Positions 9,252 to 18,029 of a DNA stretch of 64,000 bases are shown piece after piece. Under the pieces are notes generated by a model that made no database searches, was not told where the DNA came from, and saw only the letters and a list, made by a program, of their open reading frames with translations. Numbering within the stretch: the first letter of the stretch is position 1; each line of letters opens with the position of its first letter. The stretch is from Thermopolyspora flexuosa (GTDB lineage Bacteria > Actinomycetota > Actinomycetes > Streptosporangiales > Streptosporangiaceae), in assembly GCF_006716785.1 (NCBI RefSeq), contig NZ_VFPQ01000001.1, positions 2,108,001 through 2,172,000 on the forward strand, read 5' to 3'. The translations under genes were made by a program, and so were the position numbers.

Positions 9252-10196
9252 ATGGATCTTTCACTGACGGACGTCCTCGAAGCCGCCGAGCGCATCCGCG
9301 GCCGGGTACGGAGGACACCCGTCCTCGAGCTGGAGCACGAGGACCTGTTCCGCGGCGGCCCGGTGTGGCTCAAGCTCGAGCAGCTGCAGCACACCGGATC
9401 GTTCAAGCCGCGCGGCGCGTTCAACCGGATCCTCAAGGCGGCCGAGGAGAGCGGGGTCCCCGAGGCCGGAGTCGTGGCCGCGTCCGGGGGAAACGCCGGC
9501 ATGGGCGTCGCGTACGCCGCGAACCGCGTCGGAGTCCGGGCGCGGGTCTTCGTTCCCGAGACAGCCCCGCGGGTGAAGGTCGAGAAGCTGCGCAAGCTCG
9601 GCGCGGAGGTCGTGCAGGTCGGGCGCATCTACAACGACGCGTACCAGGTGGCGGTGGCGGAGGGCGAGCGGACCGGCGCGCTCTTCTGTCACGCCTACGA
9701 CCAGCCCGAGATCTGTGCCGGGCAGGGCACGCTGGGCCTCGAGCTGCTCGAACAGGTCGAGGACGTCGACACGGTGCTGGTGGCGGTGGGCGGTGGCGGG
9801 CTGCTCGCCGGCGTCGCGACCGCTCTCCACGGTCGCGCCCGTGTGGTGGCGGTCGAGCCCGAACACGCCCCCACCCTGCATGCGGCCCTCGCCAAGGGCG
9901 GCCCGGTCGAGGTCCCGGTCTCCGGCGTCGCCGCCGACTCCCTGGGCGCCACCGTCATCGGCGAGATCGCCTACAAGGTGGCCGTCCGCACCGGGGTCGA
10001 GTCCGTCCTCGTCGGTGAGGATGCGATCCGCGAGGCCCGCAGGTTCCTGTGGGACACCTGCCGCCTGGCCGTCGAGCACGGCACCGCCTCGGCCCTCGCC
10101 GCCCTCCTCACCGGCGCCTACAAACCGCGACCGGACGAGCGCATCGCCGTCGTCATCTGCGGCGCCAACACCGATCCGACGGACCTGGCGGCCTGA
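9252..10196 (+). CDS. Threonine/serine dehydratase-like PLP enzyme
   Basis: About 314 residues from the ATG at 9252; an in-frame ATG at 9222 would add ten. The PLP lysine lies in G-S-F-K-P-R-G-A near residue 50. The phosphate-binding S-G-G-N-A-G motif and the glycine-rich V-G-G-G-G-L-L loop are present, as in fold-type II threonine ammonia-lyases. These convert L-threonine or L-serine to the 2-oxo acid and ammonia. No ACT regulatory domain follows, so this resembles the short catabolic or general dehydratase form rather than the long biosynthetic IlvA. Racemase activity on serine is an alternative in this family. It stands alone, facing the kinase gene downstream. Confidence 0.88.
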   Translation: MDLSLTDVLEAAERIRGRVRRTPVLELEHEDLFRGGPVWLKLEQLQHTGSFKPRGAFNRILKAAEESGVPEAGVVAASGGNAGMGVAYAANRVGVRARVFVPETAPRVKVEKLRKLGAEVVQVGRIYNDAYQVAVAEGERTGALFCHAYDQPEICAGQGTLGLELLEQVEDVDTVLVAVGGGGLLAGVATALHGRARVVAVEPEHAPTLHAALAKGGPVEVPVSGVAADSLGATVIGEIAYKVAVRTGVESVLVGEDAIREARRFLWDTCRLAVEHGTASALAALLTGAYKPRPDERIAVVICGANTDPTDLAA

Positions 10197-10527
10197 CCGG
10201 CATGGCCCCTCGCCGTGCGTTCCCGGCGGCGCGGTCCGTGCACCGGAACCGCCGCGGTGTGAGCCGTGCGGGACGGCATTCGCGAGCCTCGGAACGCCCT
10301 CCTCGGCCGACTCTCGGCCGCCCGGACGCGGCCGCATCGTCGCCGCTCTGAACGACCTCGTCGCCAGGCAACAGGACCACGCCGAGCCGGATGGCGCTGC
10401 CGGCCTGCACCGGTGCCGATCCGGAGCATCCGGGATCCGGCCGCCGGGAAGCCCTCGACCGGGCGACGCTCAGCTCGACGGCCGTTGGCCGGAGTGGCAA
10501 TGGGCGAGCGGGGAGGTTCGGCGGGCC
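10197..10527. other. Intergenic, 331 bp between convergent genes
   Basis: No gene was recognised. A GC-rich hairpin near the dehydratase end (listed separately) is the only structure noted. Confidence 0.4.
10231..10252 (+). terminator. Possible GC-rich terminator hairpin
   Basis: GCGGTCCG pairs with CGG-A-ACCGC with one bulged base, about 35 bases past the dehydratase stop. There is no T-run, as is common for actinomycete terminators. Confidence 0.3.
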
Positions 10528-11520
10528 TCAGGATCCACCGGTACGGCCGGGCGCAGGGCCGGTGGTGAGCGCGTACACGTTGCCGTCGCGGCTGCCGACA
10601 TACACCATGCCGTCGGCGACCGCGGGCGAGGATCTGACGTCGTCCCCGGCGGCGAAGGACCAGTTCTTCCGGCCGGTGACGGCATCGATGGCGTGCACCC
10701 TGCCGCCGTCGCCGCCCACGTAGACCACCCCGTCGACGACGGTGGGCGTCGCGCTGTCCCCGCGACCCGTGGTGAGCGCCCACTGCTTCCGGCCGGTGGC
10801 GGCGTCAAGCGCGTACACCTTGCCGTCGCCGGCGCCCACGTACACCGTGTCGTCGGCGGCCGTGAGCGATGGCCCGACCGGCTGCCCGGTGGGGAAGGTC
10901 CAGCGTTCCCGGCCGGTGGCCGCGTCGAGGGCGTACACCTTGCCGTCGCCACCGCCCACATATATGAACGGTCCGTCGCCGAGCGCGGGCGACGAGCCGA
11001 CGTAGTCGGAGATGCCGGCGGACCAGCGTTCGCGGCCGGTGGCCGCCTCGATGGCGTACACGCCGCCCTTGCCGTTGCCCACGTAGACCACCCCGTCGGC
11101 GACCGCGGGCGACGAGCCGATCCAGGAGCCCGTGGGGAAGGACCAGCGCCTCCGCCCGGTGGCGGCGTCGAGGGCGTACACGTTGCCGTCGCCGGTGCCG
11201 ACGTACAGCACACCGTCGACGACCGCAGGTGACGCGACGACCCCGCGCGTGGCGTAGGTCCACCGCTTGCGCCCGGTTGCGGCGTCGAGGGCGTACACCT
11301 TGCGGTCGCCGCTGCCCACGTAGACGACGCCGTCGGCGACCGCGGGCGACGAGCCGGGCCCCTCCCCGGTCGGGAAGGACCAGCGTTCCCGGCCGGTTGC
11401 CGCGTCGATGGCGAACACCTTGCCGTCGTCGCCACCCACGTAGACGACACCGTCCGCGACCGCGGGCGACGAGTCGATCGCGGTGCCCGCGCGATAGGAC
11501 CAGCGAAGGTCCCCCGGAGT
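10528..11520 (-). repeat. Eight tandem ~117-bp coding repeats (PQQ-type blades)
   Basis: Eight units encode a recurring pattern of roughly D-G-V-V-Y-V-G-x-x-D-G-K-V-Y-A-L-D-A-A-T-G. The copies are similar at the DNA level, so recombination could change blade number. They form the C-terminal domain of the kinase listed next. Confidence 0.85.
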
Positions 11521-12819
11521 GGGGCCGAGCCGCGCCGTCGGCCCGCTGGGTCCGTTCGTTTCGGGGGCGCCCCCGAAGATACGCCAGGCGGCGACGCCGG
11601 TCGCGGCGGCGGCTCCGACCCCGGCGAGGCCGAGCAGGAGCGCGCGCCGTGACGTCCGCGACGGCAGGGTGTCCACCGCGGTGCGGGCGCGCACCCCGCG
11701 ACCGGGATCACCTCCGTCGGACGGGTACGGCAGGCCGTGGGCACCGTGGCCATCGGCCGGGTGGCCGACCGCACCGCGCTCCTGGGCACGGCCTCCCCTG
11801 GGCGATGGCCCCACGACTCCGGGGGAGGCACCGGTCAGTAATCCCGGGCTCTCGGCCGGCCCCGGACGGGATGGCGTTCCCGCCGGGCCAGGGACGGGCT
11901 CGGCGGGGTCGGGCAGGGGAGTGGCGGCACGGTCGCGTACGGCCTGTCCCACCCTGGCGGGCATCCAGGCGGACTCGGCGAAGAACTCGACGATCCTGCC
12001 CTTCGCCGTGATCCTCCCGGCCAGCTCGTCCAGCAGGGCCGACGCGGTCGGCCGGTACTCGGGCCGCTTGTCCAGGCACCGCGCCACCACCGAGCGCAAC
12101 GTCGGCGGAAGCCTCGACAGATCGGGCTCCTGGTGCACGACCCGGTACACCAGCGCCGGCAACGAACCGGCCCCGAACGGCCCCGTGCCGGTCGCGGCGA
12201 ACGTCAGAACCGCCCCGAGACTGAACACGTCACTGGCGGGCCCCACCGGATCCCCGACCAGCTGCTCGGGGGACATGAACGCCGGGGTCCCCACGGTGAC
12301 CCCCGTCTGGGTCAGCCTGCTCGCCTCGACCTGCACCGAGATCCCGAAGTCGATGACCCGGGGCCCGTCGGCGGACAGCAGCACGTTCGAAGGCTTCATG
12401 TCCCGGTGCACGACGCCCGCCGCGTGGATCGACTCCAGCGCCTCGGCCAGCCCTGCCCCGAGCGCCAGCACCGACGCCTCCGGCCAGGGCCCGTACTCGT
12501 CCACCGCCTCGTCCAAAGGCACACCCGGCACGTACGCCGTGGCCAGCCACGGCGGCGACGCGTGCGGGTCGGCGGCCACCACCTCCACGGCGAAGAACCC
12601 GCTCACCGTGCGGGCCACCTCCACCTCGCGGGTGAACCGCCGCCGGAACTCGTGATCCCCGGCCAGGTCCGGCCGTACCACCTTCACGGCCACCGCGCGC
12701 CCGGTCTTCGACCGTCCCAGGTAGACGCGGCCCATGCCGCCCTCACCCAGCCGCGCCACGATCCGGAAGGGGCCCACGTGCTGCGGATCATCAGCGCGCA
12801 GCGTCCCGAAAGCCCCCAT
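10528..12819 (-). CDS. Ser/Thr protein kinase with C-terminal PQQ-type beta-propeller
   Basis: About 763 residues from the ATG at 12819; an in-frame GTG at 12861 would add 14. An N-terminal PknB-like kinase has the glycine loop L-G-E-G-G-M-G-R-V, H138-R-D-M-K-P-S-N and D157-F-G, so it should be active. A proline-rich linker leads to a probable membrane segment at about 390-410, followed by eight PQQ-like repeats of about 39 residues forming a propeller. In this layout the kinase is cytoplasmic and the propeller outside, where it may sense a ligand or cell-wall component. The gene stands alone. Such kinases are common in Streptosporangiales. The ligand and targets are unknown. Confidence 0.93.
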   Translation of the reverse strand: MGAFGTLRADDPQHVGPFRIVARLGEGGMGRVYLGRSKTGRAVAVKVVRPDLAGDHEFRRRFTREVEVARTVSGFFAVEVVAADPHASPPWLATAYVPGVPLDEAVDEYGPWPEASVLALGAGLAEALESIHAAGVVHRDMKPSNVLLSADGPRVIDFGISVQVEASRLTQTGVTVGTPAFMSPEQLVGDPVGPASDVFSLGAVLTFAATGTGPFGAGSLPALVYRVVHQEPDLSRLPPTLRSVVARCLDKRPEYRPTASALLDELAGRITAKGRIVEFFAESAWMPARVGQAVRDRAATPLPDPAEPVPGPAGTPSRPGPAESPGLLTGASPGVVGPSPRGGRAQERGAVGHPADGHGAHGLPYPSDGGDPGRGVRARTAVDTLPSRTSRRALLLGLAGVGAAAATGVAAWRIFGGAPETNGPSGPTARLGPTPGDLRWSYRAGTAIDSSPAVADGVVYVGGDDGKVFAIDAATGRERWSFPTGEGPGSSPAVADGVVYVGSGDRKVYALDAATGRKRWTYATRGVVASPAVVDGVLYVGTGDGNVYALDAATGRRRWSFPTGSWIGSSPAVADGVVYVGNGKGGVYAIEAATGRERWSAGISDYVGSSPALGDGPFIYVGGGDGKVYALDAATGRERWTFPTGQPVGPSLTAADDTVYVGAGDGKVYALDAATGRKQWALTTGRGDSATPTVVDGVVYVGGDGGRVHAIDAVTGRKNWSFAAGDDVRSSPAVADGMVYVGSRDGNVYALTTGPAPGRTGGS

Positions 12820-13033
12820 CGCCACCCCCGCTTCCCGGCCCCAGGCGTACGTGATCAGCACCCATGTATACGCGAAACAGCCGTGGTGCGCGGTGAAGCC
12901 TCACAAACTGCTTCGAAGGGCCTGAATCAGGATCACGGGATCGAGCTGCTCGGGCGGTCCGCCCACCCGGGTGTGGCGACGGCACGATCCCGGACGGTGC
13001 CGAGGTCGGTGGCGGTGCCGTACCGCGCAGCCG

Positions 13034-14056
13034 TCAGCGCCAGCCGAGTTCGGGGGCGACGTACTTCAGGACCGACGAGATCACGTGGGCGTTGTACTCG
13101 ACGCCGAGCTGGTTGGGCACCGTCAGCAGCAGCGTGTCCGCCGCGGCGATCGCCTCGTCGGCGGCCAGTTCCTTGACGAGCACGTCGGGCTCGGCGGCGT
13201 AGGTGCGGCCGAATATGGCCCGGGTGTTCTCGTCGATGAAGCCGATCTGGTCGGTGCTGCGGCGCTCGTGGCCGAAGTACGCGCGGTCGGTGTCGTTGAC
13301 GATCGGGAAGATGGAGCGGCTCACCGAGACGCGCGGCTCGCCCTCGTGCCCGGCATCCTTCCACGCCTCCCGGTAGACCGCGATCTGCTCGGCCTGCTGG
13401 ACGTGGAACGGCTTGCCGCTCTCGTCGTTCTTGAGCGTGGAGCTCATCAGGTGCATGCCCAGCTCGGCGGCCCACTTCGCGGTGGCGTTCGAGCCGGAAC
13501 CCCACCAGATCCGCTTCCGCAGCCCTTCGGAGTGCGGCTCCAGCCGCAGCAGCCCCGGCGGGTTGGGAAACATCGGCCGCGGGTTCGGCTGGGCGAAGCC
13601 CTCGCCCTCCAGCAGCTTGAGGAAGACCTCGGTGTGCCGCCGCGCCATGTCCGCGTCGGTCTCGCCCTCGGCCGGCGCGTAGCCGAAGTACCGCCAGCCG
13701 TCGATCACCTGCTCGGGCGAGCCGCGGCTGATGCCGAGCTGGAGCCTGCCGCCCGCGATGAGGTCGGCCGCACCGGCGTCCTCGACCATGTAGAAGGGGT
13801 TCTCGTACCGCATGTCGATGACGGCGGTGCCGATCTCGATCCGGCTCGTGCGCGCGCCGATGGCCGCGAGAAGCGGGAACGGGCTCGCGAGCTGCCGGGC
13901 GAAGTGGTGGACGCGGAAGAAGGCGCCGTCGGCGCCGAGCTCCTCGGCGGCCACCGCCAGCTCGATCGACTGCAGCAGCGAGTCGGATGCGCTGCGCACC
14001 TTCGAGTATGGCGACGGCGACCAGTGCCCGAAGCTCAGAAACCCGATCTTCTTCAT
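13034..14056 (-). CDS. LLM-class flavin-dependent oxidoreductase
   Basis: A protein of 340 residues starting M-K-K-I-G-F-L-S-F-G at 14056, with GAGGAAGG upstream. The frame extends further back, but without family-like sequence. A luciferase-like TIM barrel is indicated by the N-terminal strand, the F-F-R-V-H-H-F segment, the I-G-T-A-V-I-D strand and the family-typical L-Q-L-G-I-S-R-G-S-P-E-Q. These enzymes use FMN or coenzyme F420 to oxidise small molecules. The long-chain alkanal and alkanesulfonate types are relatives. No partner flavin reductase lies nearby, which mildly favours F420. The substrate is not known. Confidence 0.9.
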   Translation of the reverse strand: MKKIGFLSFGHWSPSPYSKVRSASDSLLQSIELAVAAEELGADGAFFRVHHFARQLASPFPLLAAIGARTSRIEIGTAVIDMRYENPFYMVEDAGAADLIAGGRLQLGISRGSPEQVIDGWRYFGYAPAEGETDADMARRHTEVFLKLLEGEGFAQPNPRPMFPNPPGLLRLEPHSEGLRKRIWWGSGSNATAKWAAELGMHLMSSTLKNDESGKPFHVQQAEQIAVYREAWKDAGHEGEPRVSVSRSIFPIVNDTDRAYFGHERRSTDQIGFIDENTRAIFGRTYAAEPDVLVKELAADEAIAAADTLLLTVPNQLGVEYNAHVISSVLKYVAPELGWR

Positions 14057-14298
14057 ACGAATTTCAACCTTCCTCGCATCAAAGACATTCCGCGAGGGTC
14101 GAATCGTACAAGGGTCACAAACGGGTGCGGATCCTGTCGCGCGCCGCGGCCCGGCCTCGCCGTTGGCCGGCGGCGAGCGCCGAGCCCGGAGGCGGTCGGT
14201 CGGCCGCAGCCCGGCCATCACACGAACCCTCGGGTGGGCGTGATGGGTCACGTGATGGCCGGAACCGCGTACGGCGAGGCCCGGAAGGGTGACCGGTG

Positions 14299-14787
14299 TT
14301 ACCTCACGCAGTCCCGGTTCTTGAGCGCGAGGAAGATCGCGCCGACCTTGCCGTTGTAGACCTCGAAGCGGTACTCGGCCTTCTTGTTGCGCGGTGCCGT
14401 GACCGAGTAGACGTTGGGCGCCTTCTTCGACAGGCGCGGGTAGGCCGCCTTCAGCCGCTTGAAGCTCGACCCGATCCCGATGCCTTCCGGAGTCTTCATA
14501 CCCTTCTGGCCGTTGATGGCCACGACGCCCTTCTCATCCGAGATGACGAGGTGCCAGTCCCACGTGACCTTCGGGAACTTCTTGAAATGCCAGTGGGTGC
14601 ACGGGTTCCTGACCGACCCGATCGGGACGATGGCACCGGTCGCCCTGGCCTTCTTCAGGGACATCCCGAGCTTCACCGACCCGTACCCGTACGGCCCCAG
14701 CGCCGGTTTGGCCTGCGCGGCCGCGGGGACGGCGCCGCCGGCCAGCAACGAGGCGGCAAGGAGGGATGCTCCGATCACTGCTCGCAT
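14299..14787 (-). CDS. Small secreted protein, copy A of a kinase-linked pair
   Basis: A protein of 162 residues from the ATG at 14787, with AGGAAG eight bases upstream. It has a signal peptide (basic start, about 15 hydrophobic residues, A-A-A-Q-A cleavage region). The mature part begins with K-P-x-L-G-P-Y-G-Y-G and V-K-L-G-M-S, then K-K-A-R-A-T-G. Two cysteines (N-P-C-T-H-W and the C-terminal R-D-C-V-R) match those of a paralogue at 17417-17908 and could form a disulfide. The function is unknown. Both copies lie next to decayed kinase genes with extracellular domains, so a role as an extracellular partner is a fair guess only. Confidence 0.8.
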   Translation of the reverse strand: MRAVIGASLLAASLLAGGAVPAAAQAKPALGPYGYGSVKLGMSLKKARATGAIVPIGSVRNPCTHWHFKKFPKVTWDWHLVISDEKGVVAINGQKGMKTPEGIGIGSSFKRLKAAYPRLSKKAPNVYSVTAPRNKKAEYRFEVYNGKVGAIFLALKNRDCVR

Positions 14788-15150
14788 AATGCTCACTTCC
14801 TGATGACGAATGACGGCCATAAGGCCGGATTTGCGTTACGACACCCGCGAGCCCCGCCCGCCGTGCGCCCGTGCCGGGACGGGCACGCGCCGGGTCCCGG
14901 ACCGCTCGCGTGTGCCGGGTCTTGTGCATGCTCAGCGCCGCGCGGGAGGGCCGCAGGAACCACCCGGCGTGCCGACGCCTGGCGCGGGCGTGCGCGCGGC
15001 GGCACGGCGCGGCGGCCGGCCGGGCCCCGCCCTCACCATCGTTCGCGCTCGTTCCGCGCAGAGCCCGATCGCCCGGAAGGCCCCGCGATCGACCTTGCCG
15101 AAGGGCTCACACCACGGATCGCGCACGCATCGAGGTCGGCGAGCCCCATG
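14788..15150. other. Intergenic, 363 bp
   Basis: No gene, hairpin or promoter was recognised. It must hold the promoter of the small secreted protein gene if that is transcribed alone. Confidence 0.35.
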
Positions 15151-16284
15151 TCAGATCTCGCTCGCCTTCCGGGTGGCCAGCCCCTCCTTTTTCGCGATGC
15201 GGTTCCACTGCCGGACGAAGAACCGTTTCGCCTTCTCGGCCCTCGCCGAGGCGGCCTCGGCGGCCTCGAGGTGGTACTGGGACCCGACCCCGCCGACGCA
15301 GTTGCCCGCGCGGAACCGTTCCGCCCACTGCGAGTACTCGCCGCTCGCCCGCAGGGAGTACTCCATCGCCTCGCGGAGGTTGAACATCATCGCGTCACCC
15401 CCCTCCAAGGCGTCGACGGCGAGGCGGTCGGACAGCGTGTCCTGCACCTCGCGGACCTGGAAGGAACGCTCCGCCCAGACCTCGTCCAAGGCGGCGATGG
15501 CCTCGTCGAGATCGCGGCAGCGCCGTACCAGGTCGACCGCCTTACGGAGTTTGGCGTTGGTCTTCGCGCTGGCCTCGAGGAATGCGTCCATGGCCAGCGC
15601 TTGGGCCCGCGCCGACGAAACCGGTGCGGACTCGGCGGCCTCCCTCTCCCCGGCGGGGAAGCGGAAGGACTCCAGCACGAGGTCGACGGCGGCGCGCGGG
15701 ACCCGGGACGCCCGGATCAACGTACTGGACTCGGACAGGTACCACGTCTGCGCCTCGAACTGCACGTCATCCGTGCACTGGATCAGGTGCCTGCGATGCT
15801 CCACCGACTGATCGCGGAGGCGCTCCACCGTCTTTCTCAGGAGATGCGCTTCGCCACCCCTGCAGCCGAACGCCGGCGGCAGGCTGAGACCGCCGTCGAG
15901 GCCCGCCGTCCCGTGGTCGGTGTAATCGTGCAGGATCTCGATGCCGCCCTTGGCGCAGCTCTTGCGCCCCGCCGGCCGGACGCACACCGAGGGGTGCAAG
16001 GCGTCGGGCCCGGAGACGGTGACCTTCCACTTGGCGGGGCGGAGGAACGTCGCCCCCTCCGGTGTCCTGGTCGGCGTGCCGGAGGCGCCGGCGGAGGGGG
16101 TCGCGGAGGGGGAACGGGCCGGTGACGCCGTACGGCTCGCGCTCGGCGTCGCCGTCGCGGCGCGCGAGGGCGTCGGCGTGTCCGCGGTCGCCGTCATGGC
16201 GTTCGGCGCCGGGGAGTCGCCTGGCTCGGTGGCGGCCTTGACGAGCCCGATGCCGACGACGAGGGCCGCCATCCCGATGGCCAC
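15151..16284 (-). CDS. Membrane-anchored extracellular tail of a broken kinase gene
   Basis: 377 residues if started at the GTG at 16284. It opens with a hydrophobic membrane segment (A-I-G-M-A-A-L-V-V-G-I-G-L-V), then a Ser/Thr/Pro-rich linker, then a cysteine-containing extracellular domain ending near L-E-S-F-R-F-P, and finally a helical alanine-rich region. The reading frame continues upstream without a shift through a basic, proline-rich juxtamembrane stretch to the TAG at 16489-16491, which ends the kinase N-lobe ORF. It therefore looks like the C-terminal part of one ancestral receptor kinase. Whether it is still translated from its own start is unclear: starting at 16284 would drop the basic residues before the membrane segment. 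Confidence 0.6.
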   Translation of the reverse strand: MAIGMAALVVGIGLVKAATEPGDSPAPNAMTATADTPTPSRAATATPSASRTASPARSPSATPSAGASGTPTRTPEGATFLRPAKWKVTVSGPDALHPSVCVRPAGRKSCAKGGIEILHDYTDHGTAGLDGGLSLPPAFGCRGGEAHLLRKTVERLRDQSVEHRRHLIQCTDDVQFEAQTWYLSESSTLIRASRVPRAAVDLVLESFRFPAGEREAAESAPVSSARAQALAMDAFLEASAKTNAKLRKAVDLVRRCRDLDEAIAALDEVWAERSFQVREVQDTLSDRLAVDALEGGDAMMFNLREAMEYSLRASGEYSQWAERFRAGNCVGGVGSQYHLEAAEAASARAEKAKRFFVRQWNRIAKKEGLATRKASEI

Positions 16285-16488
16285 GCCGTACAGCCAGAGG
16301 TCGCGCCGGGAACGAGGAGGGCTCTGCTCCCGCTGGGGGAGCAGCGTCCGGGGCCGGTCCGGGAGCCGGGTGACGTGGCCGGCGGGGACGAGCGTCGTCT
16401 CCGTCCGCCGCTCGGGGACACCCTCGGAGCGCGGCGTGCCGGACGTCCGTGCGGCCGGGGATCCGGGCCGTTCGGGGTCGGCCGCCGC

Positions 16489-17067
16489 CTAGGCGGCCGC
16501 GGCCAGGAACACGAGCAGCGCCTGCACATAGTCCTCGGCCGTCGGTTCGGCATCGTCGTCGCGGTACCGGCCCGAGTTCTCGCCGGACCCTGCGGCAGGC
16601 GTGGTCTTCTCGGCCGAGGCGGGAGCTCCCCCCGGTGCGCCGTGCTCGGCGAGGCCGGGAGGGGCAAGGTACTCGGTGGCGAGCCAGGGCCGGGCGGCCT
16701 CGGGGTCCGCCGCCAGCACCCGGACGGTGCTCACCCCCTGCATCTCCTGCAGCAGCCTGATCTCCCGGGCGAACCGGGCGCGGAACCGGCCGTCCCGGGC
16801 CAGGTCGGGGTGGATCATCTTGACGGCCACCGGGCGGCCGGAACGGTCCACCCCTGCGAACACCGTTCCCACCCCGTCGGAGCCGAGCCTGCCCACCAGC
16901 CGGTACGGGCCCACCTCTACGGGGTCGTCAGGGGTCAGGGGCTGCAGTACACGAGGTCCCGGATCGACCGCGTGCGGAGAGTCCTTCGGAGCATCACTTC
17001 CGGCTTCGCCGAGCAACGGGACTCCTTCACACGAAGATCGATATCGCGGCGAACATACGCAGATCAC
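16489..17067 (-). pseudogene. Truncated Ser/Thr kinase: N-lobe only, ended by in-frame TAG
   Basis: The frame shows a PknB-type N-lobe: V-G-P-Y-R-L-V-G-R-L-G-S-D-G-V-G-T-V, then V-A-V-K-M-I-H-P-D-L and R-F-A-R-E-I. After W-L-A-T-E-Y it runs into unrelated residues, so the HRD and DFG loops are missing, apparently by deletion. A TAG stops it in a run of alanines and the same frame resumes into the transmembrane tail at 15151-16284. A likely start is TTG at 17016, which has GAAGGAG upstream; 17067 is the first ATG. It cannot be an active kinase. A pseudogene is the simplest reading. Confidence 0.7.
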
Positions 17068-17416
17068 GTCACGGGACGGCCTCTGACGGACGGCTTGTCC
17101 GTTTCAGGTGGATCGGTGGCCAGGGCGAGGCCATGCCGCTCGTCGCCGTCGTTGCCGGTCGCCGCCTGACCGGCACCGCCCGCCCGCCGGACCCGGGCTC
17201 GCGTGGCGGTCGTGCGCAAGCTTGCGGCGGGCTGTCTCCCTACCAGGGTGGCGCCCGCCACCCCGAGCGCCCGCGGATGTCCTCCCGGCCGCCCGGTGCG
17301 GGTGCGCGGCACCGAGCGGAGCCCTCCCCGAAGAACGGGGAGAGGCCGGCCGGTGGGGAGTCACCGCACTCGCGTTCCAGGGTGCGGCCCTCGTGCTTCC
17401 GCAGGCCGCGTCGGCA
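17068..17416. other. Intergenic, 349 bp
   Basis: No convincing gene or structure was seen between the kinase remnant and the second secreted-protein gene. Confidence 0.35.
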
Positions 17417-17908
17417 CTAGCCGAAGCAGTCCTGGTTCTTGAGCATGATGCCGAACTCGATGACCTTGCCCTTCTCGACGCCGAAGGTGTAGAGGGCCTT
17501 CTTGTTGCCCGGCACCCTGGCCGTGTACATGCCGTAGAAGTTCTTCTTGACGCCCGGGTAGGCCGCCTTCAGCTGCGCGAAGGTGGAGCCGACCTTGATG
17601 CCCTCCGGGGTCCTCATGTTCTTCCGGGCGTAGATGGCGGCCACCCCCAGCCGCGGCGAGATCCAGACGCCCACCTGGTTCTTGGGGCTCCGGAACTTCT
17701 TCAGGTCCCAGCCGGAACAGCCACCGCCACCCGGGAACTTCAGCACCAGCGCGCCGGTCGCCCTGGCCTTCTTGGCGCTCATGCCGAGCTTGACGGCACC
17801 GTACCCGTACGGCCCCAGCGTCGGCTTCGCCTGGGCCGACGCCACCGTGGCGCCGGAGACCACCAGCGAGGCGGCGAGGACCGAAGTCCCGATCATTTTT
17901 TTCACCAT
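17417..17908 (-). CDS. Small secreted protein, copy B of a kinase-linked pair
   Basis: A protein of 163 residues, a clear paralogue of 14299-14787. It shares the signal peptide form (M-V-K-K-M-I-G... A-S-A-Q-A), the mature start K-P-x-L-G-P-Y-G-Y-G-x-V-K-L-G-M-S-x-K-K-A-R-A-T-G, the T-P-E-G-I segment, L-K-A-A-Y-P, and the two cysteines (G-G-C-S-G-W and Q-D-C-F-G). The start at 17908 has only a weak ribosome site; the ATG four codons in is possible. It ends beside the C-lobe remnant of another kinase on the opposite strand. The function is unknown. Confidence 0.8.
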   Translation of the reverse strand: MVKKMIGTSVLAASLVVSGATVASAQAKPTLGPYGYGAVKLGMSAKKARATGALVLKFPGGGGCSGWDLKKFRSPKNQVGVWISPRLGVAAIYARKNMRTPEGIKVGSTFAQLKAAYPGVKKNFYGMYTARVPGNKKALYTFGVEKGKVIEFGIMLKNQDCFG

Positions 17909-18029
17909 GGCCCAATAGCATGGCGTAACCGATCGCAGATGCGATCACGTACCCCCGGGTAATCGGCGCTAGCTGCGCCATTTCGCATGCCGCTCCGCCA
18001 AGCCCTGGCGTTCTTTCCCGCGCCCCACA

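Noticed and set aside
10528-11520. Possible CRISPR or tandem-repeat array
   Set aside because: The period is about 117 bp, in frame, and encodes propeller blades; there are no unique spacers.
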